Source of the DNA: Pannonibacter phragmitetus DSM 14782
GTDB lineage: Bacteria > Pseudomonadota > Alphaproteobacteria > Rhizobiales > Stappiaceae
Length of the DNA stretch: 64,000 nucleotides
Direction: 5' to 3'
Assembly: GCF_000382365.1 (NCBI RefSeq)
Contig: NZ_KB908224.1
Span: 1-64,000 of the forward strand
This document shows positions 34,074 to 42,388 of this stretch, piece by piece. Every line of letters starts with the position of its first letter. Positions within the stretch are counted from its first letter, which is position 1. The notes below the pieces were generated by a model. That model saw nothing but the letters and a program-made list of their open reading frames with translations, made no database searches and was not told the origin of the DNA. The translations under genes were made by a program, and so were the position numbers.

Positions 34074-35675
34074 TCAGTATCCCGCCGCGTGACCATCCTT
34101 GCGCGGGTCGGAGCCGCCGATGAACAGGCCGCGCTTGCGGTCGATGCGGATGGCCTGTGAGCCGCCAATCGGTGCCGGTGCCTGCTTCACGATGTGGCCC
34201 TTGGCGCGCAGCACGTCGAGGCTTGCTGCCGGAATACCGCTCTCGGCCTGCAGGAAGCTGAAACCGTCATCCATGAAGATGCGCGGGCAATCGATCGCCT
34301 GCTGCACGTCCATGCCATAGTCGATCATGTTGGTCAGAAGATGGGTGTGGCCGCAGGCCTGATACTGGCCGCCCATGACACCGAAGGACATCCACGGCGC
34401 GCCATCCTTCAGCACGAAGGCGGGAATGATCGTGTGCATCGGGCGCTTGCCGCCCTCGATGGTGTTGGGATGGCCCGGCGCCACCTTGAAGCTGGCGCCC
34501 CGGTTGTGCAGCAGCACGCCGGAGTTGGGCGCCAGAATGCCCGATCCGAAGCTGTGGAAGATGGAATTGATGAAGGAAACCGTCAGCCCGCTGCTGTCGG
34601 CGACGGTCAGATAGACGGTATCCGTCTGCGGCGGGGCGCTGGGCAGGGGCAGGTCCTGCGTGCGTGCGGCAGGGTTGAGAAGCGGGGCAAGTCTTTCAAT
34701 CATGTCATCGGCGAAGAGGGACATGTGGCAGGCATCCATATGTCCCGGATCGGTGACGAACCTGTCGCGCATGGCATAAGCGATTCGCGCGGCCTCCATT
34801 TCCAGATGCAGCCGTTCGCCGCCCAGCGGATCGAGGCTGGAAAGGTCGTGGCGTTCCAGCAGGCCCAGCATGATCAGCGCAACAATGCCCTGCCCGTTGG
34901 GCGGCAGCTCGGCCACGGTATAGCCGCGGTAGTCGCGGGTGACGGGGGCAACGGCGGTGGTGTGGCAGGCGGCCAGATCCTCCAGCGTCATGTAGCTTCC
35001 GCGTGCCTTCAGTGTGGCAACGATATCCTCGGCCACTGCGCCGGTGTAGAAGGCATCCGCGCCCCCGCTGGCGATGGCGGCCAGCGTATCGGCCAGCGCC
35101 GGGAACCGCATGATGTCACCGGCCTGTGGTGCCTTGCCGCCGGGCAGATAGGTCTTGGCGGCCGCTTCATCGGCCGAAAGCTTGGCAATGGAGGCCGGCC
35201 AGTCGAGCGCGACGCGCGGCGCAACGGCAAAGCCGTCGCGGGCGTAGGCAATGGCGCGCTTGAACAGGGTGGCGAAGGAGCGGGTGCCGTGGGCCTTCAG
35301 CAGGGTCTCCCAGGCGCGCACCGCGCCGGGCACCGTCACCGCGTGGGCGCTCTCCGGGTTGATGCTGGTCAGTCCCGCATCGCGCAAGGCTGCGGAGGAA
35401 ACGCCTCTTGGTGCTGCGCCCGAGCCGTTGAAGCCTGCCATGCGGCCATCGGCTTCCGTGACGATGGCAAAGCAATCGCCGCCAATCCCGGTCATGTGCG
35501 GCTCGACCACGCATTGCACGGCGACCGCTGCAATGGCCGCGTCCACCGCATTGCCGCCATCCTGCAGCACCTCCAGGGCGGCGGCCGTCGCCAGCGGGTG
35601 GGATGTGGCGGCAAGGCCGTTGGTGGCATAGACCGGCGAGCGGCCGGGCATTTCAAAGTTTCGCGCCAAGATCAT
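34074..35675 (-). CDS. ggt: gamma-glutamyltransferase family protein (no signal peptide)
   Basis: A 533-aa Ntn-hydrolase that in the family self-cleaves before a Thr nucleophile and transfers or hydrolyses gamma-glutamyl groups, as in glutathione. The expected nucleophile is T353 in TDTVYLTVADSSG. Other blocks are VEPHMTGIGGDCFAIV, ELPPNGQGIVALIMLG and the C-terminal GGSQAIRIDRKRGLFIGGSDPRKDG. No export signal is seen (MILARNFEMPGRSPVYATNG), unlike periplasmic GGT, so it is probably cytoplasmic and of unproved substrate. Confidence 0.88.
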   Translation of the reverse strand: MILARNFEMPGRSPVYATNGLAATSHPLATAAALEVLQDGGNAVDAAIAAVAVQCVVEPHMTGIGGDCFAIVTEADGRMAGFNGSGAAPRGVSSAALRDAGLTSINPESAHAVTVPGAVRAWETLLKAHGTRSFATLFKRAIAYARDGFAVAPRVALDWPASIAKLSADEAAAKTYLPGGKAPQAGDIMRFPALADTLAAIASGGADAFYTGAVAEDIVATLKARGSYMTLEDLAACHTTAVAPVTRDYRGYTVAELPPNGQGIVALIMLGLLERHDLSSLDPLGGERLHLEMEAARIAYAMRDRFVTDPGHMDACHMSLFADDMIERLAPLLNPAARTQDLPLPSAPPQTDTVYLTVADSSGLTVSFINSIFHSFGSGILAPNSGVLLHNRGASFKVAPGHPNTIEGGKRPMHTIIPAFVLKDGAPWMSFGVMGGQYQACGHTHLLTNMIDYGMDVQQAIDCPRIFMDDGFSFLQAESGIPAASLDVLRAKGHIVKQAPAPIGGSQAIRIDRKRGLFIGGSDPRKDGHAAGY

Positions 35676-35819
35676 GTTCTCCCTCGCCCATTGTTTCCCT
35701 CCCGGCGCAGATCTTTACCCGCTGCTGCCGCTGTGTCCCGTCCGTAAGATCTGGTAGCCAGATGGAAGGGCAGGGCGATGATGCCCTGCATTGACCAAGT
35801 CTAGAGGAGAAGCCGGGCC

Positions 35820-36251
35820 ATGAGCAAACTGACACTTTCGTCCGCACAGACAATCATCTCTGCCGCTCTGGCAAAAGCGGAGAGCCTGAAGCTGAAGCCG
35901 CTGACCGTGGCGGTGATCGATGCCGGCGGGCATCTGGTTGCCATGGTCCGGCAGGACAACTCCTCGATCCTTCGGCCGCAGATTGCCTTCGGCAAGGCTT
36001 ATGGTGCTGTCGGTGTCGGGGCGGGCTCGCGCTGGCTCAACACGGCAGCTGCCGAGCGGCCGCATTTCGTCCAGGCGCTCAACGGAATCTCGGGCGGTGC
36101 CATCGTGCCGGTGCCCGGCGGCGTGCTGATCCGCGATGGGGCAGGGGAGATCCTCGGCGCCGTGGGCATTTCCGGCGATACCTCGGACAATGACGAAGAC
36201 TGCGCCGTTGCAGGCATCGAAGCCGCCGGTTTCAAGCCGGACTGCGGCTGA
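35820..36251 (+). CDS. GlcG/HbpS-family heme-binding-like protein
   Basis: A 143-aa protein of the DUF336/GlcG family: LTLSSAQTIISAALAKAE, VAVIDAGGHLVAMVRQD and GGVLIRDGAGEILGAVGISGDTSDND. Relatives bind heme or cobalamin-like ligands, or accompany glycolate and diol utilisation genes. No such genes adjoin it here, so the role is open. Preceded by GAGGAGAAG. Cytoplasmic, no signal. Confidence 0.85.
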   Translation: MSKLTLSSAQTIISAALAKAESLKLKPLTVAVIDAGGHLVAMVRQDNSSILRPQIAFGKAYGAVGVGAGSRWLNTAAAERPHFVQALNGISGGAIVPVPGGVLIRDGAGEILGAVGISGDTSDNDEDCAVAGIEAAGFKPDCG

Positions 36252-36375
36252 GGGGGCATTGCCTGCAACGGACTGCCAGTCAGGCTCCAACCCCTCTCCC
36301 CCTTGAGCTACTGCATGCACACATCGTGCTTGAAGCCGGTTACGGCTTGGGGAAAGCCAGCAGTCTGGTCACTCA

Positions 36376-36432
36376 GGCAGGGCCTATCCGGCCCCCTCCC
36401 CACAAGGGGGAGGGGGCCGGATAGGCCCTGCC
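36376..36432. repeat. 26-bp perfect inverted repeat (5-nt loop)
   Basis: Left arm 36376-36401 starts GGCAGGGCCTATCCGG and ends in CCCCCTCCCC; the right arm 36407-36432 is its exact complement; the loop is ACAAG. There is no T-run on either side. It lies in the 300-bp gap between two convergent genes; the rest of that gap shows nothing I can assign. Confidence 0.85.
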
Positions 36433-36551
36433 ACAGATTAGAACCAGAACTGAGGGAGACGTCCGGACCTGATGTGTGAACCCGTTAGCAAAGGAGAGAG
36501 TGGCGGAGAGATGGTGCCAGGGTGACTGGCCCGCATGTCTCCCGTGCCGCC

Positions 36552-37154
36552 TCAGTCCTTGCTGCTGCTGATGGCGTCGAGCTTTTTCTGCATGGCGGCC
36601 AGCTGCTTCTTCATGTCGTCCAGATCCGATCCGGAGGAGGCGGCCGGCTTTTCCGGTGCGGCGGCGGGCGCTGCGGCCGTGCCGGGGGCGGCGGCGCCGG
36701 GCAGCGAGAAGGGCATAAACATCTTCATCGCCCGCTCGAACATTTCGGTGTTCCGCTTCACCTGCTCTTCCATCATCTCGAAGGCGCTGGCGCCGAAGGC
36801 TTCGCTCATCTGGGCGCGCAGCTTGTCCTGCTCCTTGGTCAGGGAGGAGATCGAGAACTCGAGATAGCTCGGCACCAGGCCCTGCATGCTGTCGCCGTAG
36901 AAGCGGATCAGCTGGCGCAGGAAGGTGATCGGCAGCAGATTCTGCCCGCCCTTGCCTTCCTGCTCGAAAATGATCTGGGTGAGGACGGAGCGGGTGATGT
37001 CTTCGCCGGTCTTGGCGTCAAAAACCACAAAATCCTCTTCGCCCTTCACCATCACGGCCAGATCCTCAAGGGTCACATAGGTGCTGGTGCCTGTGTTGTA
37101 GAGGCGGCGGTTGGCGTATTTCTTGATGATCGTGGGCTCGGTCGTCTTGGCCAT
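36552..37154 (-). CDS. phaR: polyhydroxyalkanoate synthesis repressor PhaR
   Basis: A 200-aa DNA- and PHB-binding repressor. The N-terminal domain (residues about 8-70) is the family signature: [20 protein letters not shown] and [21 protein letters not shown] central region leads to a Pro/Ala-rich linker and a C-terminal coiled coil ([19 protein letters not shown]). The ATG at 37154 gives the family N-terminus; an open frame upstream is unlikely. It is divergent from phaA-phaB, and in relatives it represses phasin and its own gene until PHB granules titrate it. Confidence 0.94.
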   Translation of the reverse strand: MAKTTEPTIIKKYANRRLYNTGTSTYVTLEDLAVMVKGEEDFVVFDAKTGEDITRSVLTQIIFEQEGKGGQNLLPITFLRQLIRFYGDSMQGLVPSYLEFSISSLTKEQDKLRAQMSEAFGASAFEMMEEQVKRNTEMFERAMKMFMPFSLPGAAAPGTAAAPAAAPEKPAASSGSDLDDMKKQLAAMQKKLDAISSSKD

Positions 37155-37227
37155 CTCGTCTGTCGCTCCCGGTTGCCTTTCCTGCCTGCCCGGATTTGCG
37201 GGGCCGGTGGCGGCAAGTTCCTCTTTT

Positions 37228-37254
37228 GCTGCAACATCTTCCCCGTGTTGCAGC
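37228..37254. promoter_or_regulatory. candidate PhaR operator, TGC-rich inverted repeat
   Basis: GCTGCAACA (37228-37236) and TGTTGCAGC (37246-37254), 9-bp perfect arms 9 bp apart, 74 bp before the phaR start. PhaR proteins are known to bind TGC-rich repeats, so autorepression is likely. The 332-bp divergent region also holds the phaA promoter candidate. Confidence 0.6.
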
Positions 37255-37370
37255 GTCCTCCGCCACAAGACTATGCCAAAGCCGGGCACCCATGCCAGCC
37301 TTTTCCTGCTGCGGGGCGAAAGCTTGTGTGCGTTGCACGCTATACGGGTTGTTGCGGGCGCGAAGGGCGG

Positions 37371-37399
37371 TTGACTTGTCGCGTTTCACAGTCTCTAGT
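37371..37399 (+). promoter_or_regulatory. candidate phaA promoter
   Basis: TTGACT (37371-37376), a 17-bp spacer, and TCTAGT (37394-37399), 88 bp before the phaA ATG. Confidence 0.4.
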
Positions 37400-37486
37400 C
37401 TGACGGAGCGGGGAGTGTGGTCCTGTCAGAAAAAACAAGCGGCGGACCCGCAAAATCCCGGGAGGAATCAGTTTCAGGAGGTCTTC

Positions 37487-38668
37487 ATGAGCGCTTCTAC
37501 CGACGTCGTTATTGTCAGTGCCACGCGCACGGCCGTGGGTTCATTCAACGGGTCTTTCGCCAATACACCAGCCCATGAGCTGGGTGCCACCGTCATCAAG
37601 GCTGCGCTGGCAAAGGCTGGCGTGGATGCCGCCGACGTCAACGAACTGATCTTCGGCCAGGTGCTCACCGCCGGTCAGGGCCAGAATCCGGCCCGTCAGG
37701 CCGCCATTGCCGCCGGCCTCTCCCAGGATTCCACCGCCTGGCTGCTCAACCAGGTCTGCGGCTCCGGCCTGCGCACCGTTGCCATTGCTGCCCAGCAGAT
37801 CATGTGCGGCGACGCCAGCATCGTGATTGCAGGCGGTCAGGAAAACATGTCGCTCTCGCCGCACTGCGCTCCGATGCGCGCCGGCTACAAGATGGGCGAC
37901 TACAAGATGATCGACACCATGATCAAGGACGGCCTGTGGGATGCCTTTAACGGCTACCACATGGGCCAGACGGCGGAGAACGTTGCCCAGAAGTGGCAGA
38001 TCAGCCGTGACGAGCAGGACGCCTTCGCCCTTGCCTCGCAGAACAAGGCGGAAGCTGCCCAGAAGGCCGGCCGTTTCAAGGACGAGATCACGCCCGTCAC
38101 CATCGCCGACCGCAAGGGCGACAAGGTGATCGAGGATGACGAATACATCCGCCATGGTGCAACGCTGGAGAGCATGTCCAAGCTGCGCCCGGCCTTCAAC
38201 AAGGAAGGCTCCGTCACCGCCGGCAATGCCTCGGGCATCAATGACGGCGCTGCGGCGCTGGTGGTGATGAGCGCGGCTGAAGCTGCCCGCCGCGGCCTCA
38301 CCCCGCTCGCCCGCATTGCCTCCTGGGCGACGGCTGGTGTCGATCCGGCCGTCATGGGCTCCGGCCCGATCCCGGCCTCGCGCAAGGCGCTGGAAAAGGC
38401 CGGCTGGAGCGTTGCCGACCTCGATCTGGTGGAAGCCAACGAAGCCTTCGCGGCGCAGGCCTGTGCCGTCAACAAGGACATGGGCTGGAACCCGGACATC
38501 GTCAACGTCAACGGCGGCGCCATCGCCATCGGTCACCCGATTGGTGCATCGGGCGCGCGCGTTCTCGTCACGCTGCTGCACGAAATGGGCCGCCGTGACG
38601 CCAAGAAGGGTCTTGCGACGCTCTGCATCGGCGGCGGCATGGGCGTGGCGCTCTGCGTCGAGCGCTAA
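37487..38668 (+). CDS. phaA: acetyl-CoA C-acetyltransferase (beta-ketothiolase)
   Basis: A 393-aa thiolase that condenses two acetyl-CoA to acetoacetyl-CoA, the first step to PHB. C91 in [10 protein letters not shown] is the acyl-bearing Cys; [10 protein letters not shown] gives the active-site His and [10 protein letters not shown] the second Cys. The ATG at 37487 is 5 nt after AGGAGG. It is followed by phaB, and phaR is divergent, so this is a PHB precursor operon. A phaC synthase gene is not in the window. Confidence 0.95.
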   Translation: MSASTDVVIVSATRTAVGSFNGSFANTPAHELGATVIKAALAKAGVDAADVNELIFGQVLTAGQGQNPARQAAIAAGLSQDSTAWLLNQVCGSGLRTVAIAAQQIMCGDASIVIAGGQENMSLSPHCAPMRAGYKMGDYKMIDTMIKDGLWDAFNGYHMGQTAENVAQKWQISRDEQDAFALASQNKAEAAQKAGRFKDEITPVTIADRKGDKVIEDDEYIRHGATLESMSKLRPAFNKEGSVTAGNASGINDGAAALVVMSAAEAARRGLTPLARIASWATAGVDPAVMGSGPIPASRKALEKAGWSVADLDLVEANEAFAAQACAVNKDMGWNPDIVNVNGGAIAIGHPIGASGARVLVTLLHEMGRRDAKKGLATLCIGGGMGVALCVER

Positions 38669-38797
38669 GCCCAAGCCTTTGCTGTGAAGCGGGCCGCAAG
38701 AGCCTGCATGTCCAGTTTCTTCCCGGCGGGATGCCTGCCGGGAAGTTCAATCGGGAACAGGGCTGAAGAAACAGGCCCGTAGTCTGGGGAGAGATGA

Positions 38798-39526
38798 ATG
38801 AGCAAGGTTGCGTTGGTCACCGGTGGCACCCGCGGTATCGGTGAGGCAATTTCTCTGGGTTTGAAGGCGGCAGGCTACACGGTGGCTGCCACCTATGCCG
38901 GCAACACGGAAAAGGCGGAGGCCTTCAAGGCGGCCACGGGCATTCACGTCTACAAGTGGGACGTGGCCAATGAGCAGGAATGCGCCGAAGGCATTGCCAA
39001 GGTGGAAGCAGAACTCGGCCCGGTCGAGATTCTGGTGAACAACGCCGGCATCACCCGTGACGGCATGTTCCACAAGATGACCTTCGAGCAGTGGCGCGCG
39101 GTGATGTCCACCAACCTCGACAGCATGTTCACCATGACCCGCCCGGTCATCGAGGGCATGCGCAACCGGGGCTGGGGCCGCATCATCAACATTTCCTCGA
39201 TCAACGGTCAGAAGGGCCAGATGGGCCAGGCCAACTACTCCGCCGCCAAGGCCGGTGTGATCGGCTTCAGCAAGGCGCTGGCGCAGGAAAATGCCTTCAA
39301 GGGCATCACCGTCAACACGGTCTGCCCAGGCTATATCAACACGGACATGGTCGCCGCCATGCCGGAAAAGGTGCTGCAGCAGATCGTTGCCGGCATCCCG
39401 GTCGGCCGCCTTGGCCACCCGGAGGAAATTGCCCAGACGGTGGTCTATCTCGCCTCTGACGCAGCCGCCTTCATGACCGGTGCCGTGATGACCATCAACG
39501 GCGGCCAGTACATCGCCAACGGCTGA
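38798..39526 (+). CDS. phaB: acetoacetyl-CoA reductase (NADPH)
   Basis: A 242-aa short-chain dehydrogenase making (R)-3-hydroxybutyryl-CoA for PHB. The cofactor loop is ALVTGGTRGIGEAIS, the structural motif is NNAG and the catalytic Tyr/Lys are in YSAAKAG. The segments VNTVCPGYINTDMV and GGQYIANG are typical of PhaB. It is 129 bp after phaA in the same direction, with a terminator-like hairpin behind it. Confidence 0.95.
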   Translation: MSKVALVTGGTRGIGEAISLGLKAAGYTVAATYAGNTEKAEAFKAATGIHVYKWDVANEQECAEGIAKVEAELGPVEILVNNAGITRDGMFHKMTFEQWRAVMSTNLDSMFTMTRPVIEGMRNRGWGRIINISSINGQKGQMGQANYSAAKAGVIGFSKALAQENAFKGITVNTVCPGYINTDMVAAMPEKVLQQIVAGIPVGRLGHPEEIAQTVVYLASDAAAFMTGAVMTINGGQYIANG

Positions 39527-39547
39527 TAGAACGTGATGTTTTGACCC

Positions 39548-39582
39548 AGCCCCGCCGTGGCCCTTGAGGCTGCGGCGGGGTT
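39548..39582. terminator. terminator-like hairpin after phaB
   Basis: CCCCGCCG (39550-39557) pairs with CGGCGGGG (39573-39580), followed by TTAGTTTGATTTT. It lies where phaB and the AT-rich island gene converge. Confidence 0.6.
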
Positions 39583-40168
39583 AGTTTGATTTTCCGTTGC
39601 CGTTTGGTCTCAGGTATAGAGCTTTTAGTATTAGGTAGATTGCCTTTTTCTCGGAGCTGTTGCCGATTAAATAATTAATAAGATCGTGTCGCATGTCCTC
39701 TGTCAGAGGTTGCTTGTACTCTTGTTCCCTGTCGGTTCTGTAGCGCTCGTGCCAATCGATGACGAGTATTACGAAATCTAGAGATAGGCTAATTTCGCGA
39801 CCATCTATAAGATCACGTTTTGCTTTTTCTTTTTGTTTCGCATTCCCGTTGAATCTATGGTCGGGGGCGTCAGTATACGTATGTGGGTAAAAATTGCCCA
39901 AAAAAGGCTCTGAAACCAGGTTTGCAAGTAGCAATGCGCATATCTTGACGTGGGATAGCTGTTTCGTTTGGTCGTCTGTTTCGTTCTCAAGCCAAGACTG
40001 ATGGTCTGCGATCCATTGGTCGTGAATTTGCTTGAGAACATTGGGGACAAAATTGACTTCTATGCCGTGTATGCGAAACTGGGTAAGGCAAAATCTTCGG
40101 AATTCATAATTAAATGAATCGAAATCTGCCATCCAAATGTCGAGCGTTTTATCGGAAATCTGAATCAT
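39581..40168 (-). CDS. orphan hypothetical protein in AT-rich island
   Basis: A 195-aa soluble protein I do not recognise (starts MIQISDKTLDIWMADFDSFN). It has many aromatic and acidic residues and no signal or membrane segment. Its base and codon use (AT-rich third positions) differ sharply from all neighbours, which points to horizontal gain. GAGG lies before the ATG. It follows a strong terminator-like palindrome, so it may have its own promoter or depend on readthrough. No mobility gene is nearby. Confidence 0.6.
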   Translation of the reverse strand: MIQISDKTLDIWMADFDSFNYEFRRFCLTQFRIHGIEVNFVPNVLKQIHDQWIADHQSWLENETDDQTKQLSHVKICALLLANLVSEPFLGNFYPHTYTDAPDHRFNGNAKQKEKAKRDLIDGREISLSLDFVILVIDWHERYRTDREQEYKQPLTEDMRHDLINYLIGNSSEKKAIYLILKALYLRPNGNGKSN

Positions 40169-40194
40169 TTTTGCCTCACAAGGCCAATTGCAAC

Positions 40195-40228
40195 AAAAGG
40201 GCGAAGGATTGCAATCCTTCGCCCTTTT
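40195..40228. terminator. perfect 34-bp palindromic terminator
   Basis: AAAAGGGCGAAGGATTG and its exact complement, giving flanking A and T runs for use in both directions. It follows the 58-aa gene on the minus strand and precedes the start of the 195-aa gene. Confidence 0.85.
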
Positions 40229-40250
40229 GAAATATTAATTTTTTGGGGAT

Positions 40251-40427
40251 TTATGCGTGCCGATCAGTTGAGGCGATCAGCTCGATGGTCGATACGAAGC
40301 CAATAGTCCCCGGAGCATCTTTGGAAATCACAGCCCTTCCATTGGCGTAAAGTCTCTTGAAACGTGCTACATCGCGAGGGAGAGCTTCTTCCTCGCGTCG
40401 TTCCATCTCGATGCATTGATGCGGCAT
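40251..40427 (-). CDS. 58-aa small protein, unknown
   Basis: Begins MPHQCIEMERREEEALPRDV and ends IELIASTDRHA. The first half is charged and the second half reads like a small folded unit (YANGRAVISKDAPGTIGFVS). Support: GGGAG 7 nt before the ATG, a promoter (TTGACA-17-TATGCG) about 60 bp upstream and a perfect terminator after the stop. No family is recognised. It shares the AT-rich island with the 195-aa gene; competing frames in this stretch have no such signals. Confidence 0.5.
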   Translation of the reverse strand: MPHQCIEMERREEEALPRDVARFKRLYANGRAVISKDAPGTIGFVSTIELIASTDRHA

Positions 40428-40490
40428 CTTGCATCTCCCAAATCACTGTCTACGCTTTTTATGACGTATGAGTAGCCACTTTGTGCGTGG

Positions 40491-40519
40491 CGCATACATA
40501 CTATCGTCCACAATGTCAA
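40491..40519 (-). promoter_or_regulatory. promoter of the 58-aa small gene
   Basis: On the minus strand TTGACA (40519-40514), a 17-bp spacer, and TATGCG (40496-40491). The AT-rich stretch 40520-40740 beyond it shows nothing I can assign. Confidence 0.55.
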
Positions 40520-40767
40520 CTTTTTCTTAAACTGCAAGCGTAAATGTCCTGTGCCAGTTGAAAATGTTTTATTTTTCGTTTCTTGGGTGATTCTCGGTAC
40601 GTATCGTGTGATGCCGTTACGTTCTGAATGCACTGAATTCAAAGTGTTTTTTCTATCTGTCCTGTTGCACGGACTTCGTAAGTATGTCTCTTCGCCCTTG
40701 ACCTCGTGACCCTGCTGTTCCTATCTGCAGGCAGGCATAATTACAGCCGGTGGCTGGTGGAGTGAGC

Positions 40768-41418
40768 ATGGAATTTGAACGGGCCCCGAACGACCCTGCA
40801 CACAAGGACATGGCGCCGCTCTTGAAGCTGGCGCTGGAACTGGGGCCGCTGGCGGTCTTCTTTCTGTTCAACACGCGCGGCGAGCAGATCGCAGCGGCTT
40901 TTCCGGCGCTCAGCGTCTTTGGCGCGCCGATCTTTCTGGCGACCGCCGCCTTCATGGTGGCCATTGCCATTTCGCTGGCCGTGTCGCTCTATCTGACGCG
41001 CCGCCTGCCCATCATGCCGCTCGTCTCCGGCATCATCGTTTTCGTCTTTGGTGCGCTGACCCTGTGGCTGCATGATGATCTCTTCATCAAGCTGAAGCCA
41101 ACGATCATCAACACGATGTTCGGCGCCATCCTGCTGGGTGGGCTTTTCTTCGGCAAATCGCTGCTGGGTTATGTCTTCGACAGCGCCTTCCGCCTGACGG
41201 ACGAGGGCTGGCGCATTCTCACCCTGCGCTGGGGCATCTTCTTTCTGGCGCTGGCGGTGCTGAATGAAGTGATCTGGCGCAATTTCTCGACGGATTTCTG
41301 GGTCAGCTTCAAGGTGTTCGGCATGATGCCGATCACGCTGATCTTCACCATGACCCAGCTGCCGCTGATCCAGCGCCATGCCTTGCCCGAAGAGGGCAGC
41401 GGCAAGACGGGCGCCTGA
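40768..41418 (+). CDS. yciB: septation/intracellular septation protein A homologue
   Basis: A 216-aa inner-membrane protein with five or six hydrophobic helices. Family blocks are [65 protein letters not shown] and [20 protein letters not shown]. YciB members affect envelope integrity and division. The ATG at 40768 is supported by GGAG 7 nt upstream. A 13-G run lies 10 bp after the stop. Confidence 0.92.
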   Translation: MEFERAPNDPAHKDMAPLLKLALELGPLAVFFLFNTRGEQIAAAFPALSVFGAPIFLATAAFMVAIAISLAVSLYLTRRLPIMPLVSGIIVFVFGALTLWLHDDLFIKLKPTIINTMFGAILLGGLFFGKSLLGYVFDSAFRLTDEGWRILTLRWGIFFLALAVLNEVIWRNFSTDFWVSFKVFGMMPITLIFTMTQLPLIQRHALPEEGSGKTGA

Positions 41419-41428
41419 CAGCCGGCGC

Positions 41429-41441
41429 GGGGGGGGGGGGG
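41429..41441. repeat. poly-G tract, 13 G
   Basis: An unbroken run of 13 G between the convergent yciB and small membrane-protein genes. Such runs slip in replication and are error-prone in sequencing; it is outside any coding frame. Confidence 0.8.
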
Positions 41442-41453
41442 CGTTCTGGCGCT

Positions 41454-41873
41454 TCAGTCCCGCCGGTCGAGGCTGATGTCCCGGCGGGCGCCGGCAAGGC
41501 TAACGGTAAAGCCTGCAATCACGTCGATCATCGAGATCACTGTGAGGATGAAGAATACCGAGCTGGCGGCCTGCGGCACGGTCAGGAACTCCACCAGATA
41601 GACGGCAAAGACCATCATCGACAGGATGTGGTCGGACAGGGCTGCCGTGCCGGTGCGGGTGGCCTTGAGGATTTCGGCAAACAGCACCACCAGCCCGCAG
41701 AGGATCATCAGGTCGCCCGAGACCAGCGAGAACCTTGCGCCTGAAACCAGTTCCAGCGTCAGCATCGGCTGGAACCACGGGTCCCCTGCGGGGCTTCCGA
41801 AAAAGCCGAAGGCGGTCAGATTGTAGAGCGCGAGGGGGATGAGCGTCAGCGGAAGGGACAGAAACCTGGACAT
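41454..41873 (-). CDS. small integral membrane protein, unknown
   Basis: A 139-aa protein with four predicted membrane segments (about 5-25, 40-65, 82-102 and 104-126), e.g. LSLPLTLIPLALYNLTAFGFF and ILSMMVFAVYLVEFLTV. It has a short basic and acidic C-terminal tail (RRDISLDRRD). No catalytic motif seen and no family recognised. The start is preceded by GGAGAGG. It stands between yciB (convergent) and repeat copy D. Confidence 0.75.
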   Translation of the reverse strand: MSRFLSLPLTLIPLALYNLTAFGFFGSPAGDPWFQPMLTLELVSGARFSLVSGDLMILCGLVVLFAEILKATRTGTAALSDHILSMMVFAVYLVEFLTVPQAASSVFFILTVISMIDVIAGFTVSLAGARRDISLDRRD

Positions 41874-41923
41874 GCGCCTCTCCTTGGAGACTCGATTCTG
41901 CGGTGATGCTGCCTGTCTTATAT

Positions 41924-41955
41924 CAAGTCTTTCGATGCCGGCGCATCATGGCTTG
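41924..41955 (+). repeat. dispersed palindromic repeat, copy D (hairpin 1 only)
   Basis: CAAGTC-TTTC-GATGC-CGGC-GCATC-AT-GGCTTG, between the membrane-protein gene start and the rpmF terminator. Confidence 0.68.
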
Positions 41956-42002
41956 CAGCTGCAGGCCCCCGCCATCCTGGACGGCTGTCCTGTGCACACG
42001 AA

Positions 42003-42028
42003 AAAGGCCGGTGTTGCCACCAGCCTTT
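42003..42028 (-). terminator. Rho-independent terminator of rpmF
   Basis: On the minus strand AAAGGCTGGTG-GCAA-CACCGGCCTTT then a T-run and CG; an 11-bp stem with one mismatch, 30 bp after the rpmF stop. Confidence 0.85.
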
Positions 42029-42057
42029 ATCTTGAGATCGCGGTCGCGACCCTTGCC

Positions 42058-42243
42058 TCAGACGTCGGCCTTCGGCTGCAGGATCTGACGGCCCCGGTAC
42101 ATGCCGGTCTTCAGGTCAACGTGATGCGGGCGGCGCAGTTCGCCCGAATCCTTGTCCTCGACGTAGGTCGGCTGCTTCAGGGCGTCCGCGGAACGGCGAA
42201 AACCGCGCTTCATGCGCGAAGTTTTTCTCTTCGGAACGGCCAT
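42058..42243 (-). CDS. rpmF: 50S ribosomal protein L32
   Basis: A 61-aa protein, [20 protein letters not shown] and so on, with the alphaproteobacterial form lacking zinc cysteines. GAGAAC precedes the ATG at 42243. It lies in the order rpmF-mtgA-(divergent) ispA and ends in its own terminator. Confidence 0.96.
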   Translation of the reverse strand: MAVPKRKTSRMKRGFRRSADALKQPTYVEDKDSGELRRPHHVDLKTGMYRGRQILQPKADV

Positions 42244-42388
42244 TTTTTTGTTCTCCGTGGTCCATAGTCAGCGCGGCCCGGACCGGGATTGCCCGGGGCG
42301 TGGCATCACGCAGCGTGTAAGAATGGGCGGGGTTATACAGGCAACCGAACGCTTTTGCCAGTCCATAACAGAATTTTTCTTCACCGCC

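Noticed and set aside
40367-40642. 91-aa minus-strand frame in the AT-rich island
   Set aside because: It overlaps the promoter and start of the 58-aa gene, has no ribosome site and no folded-protein character.
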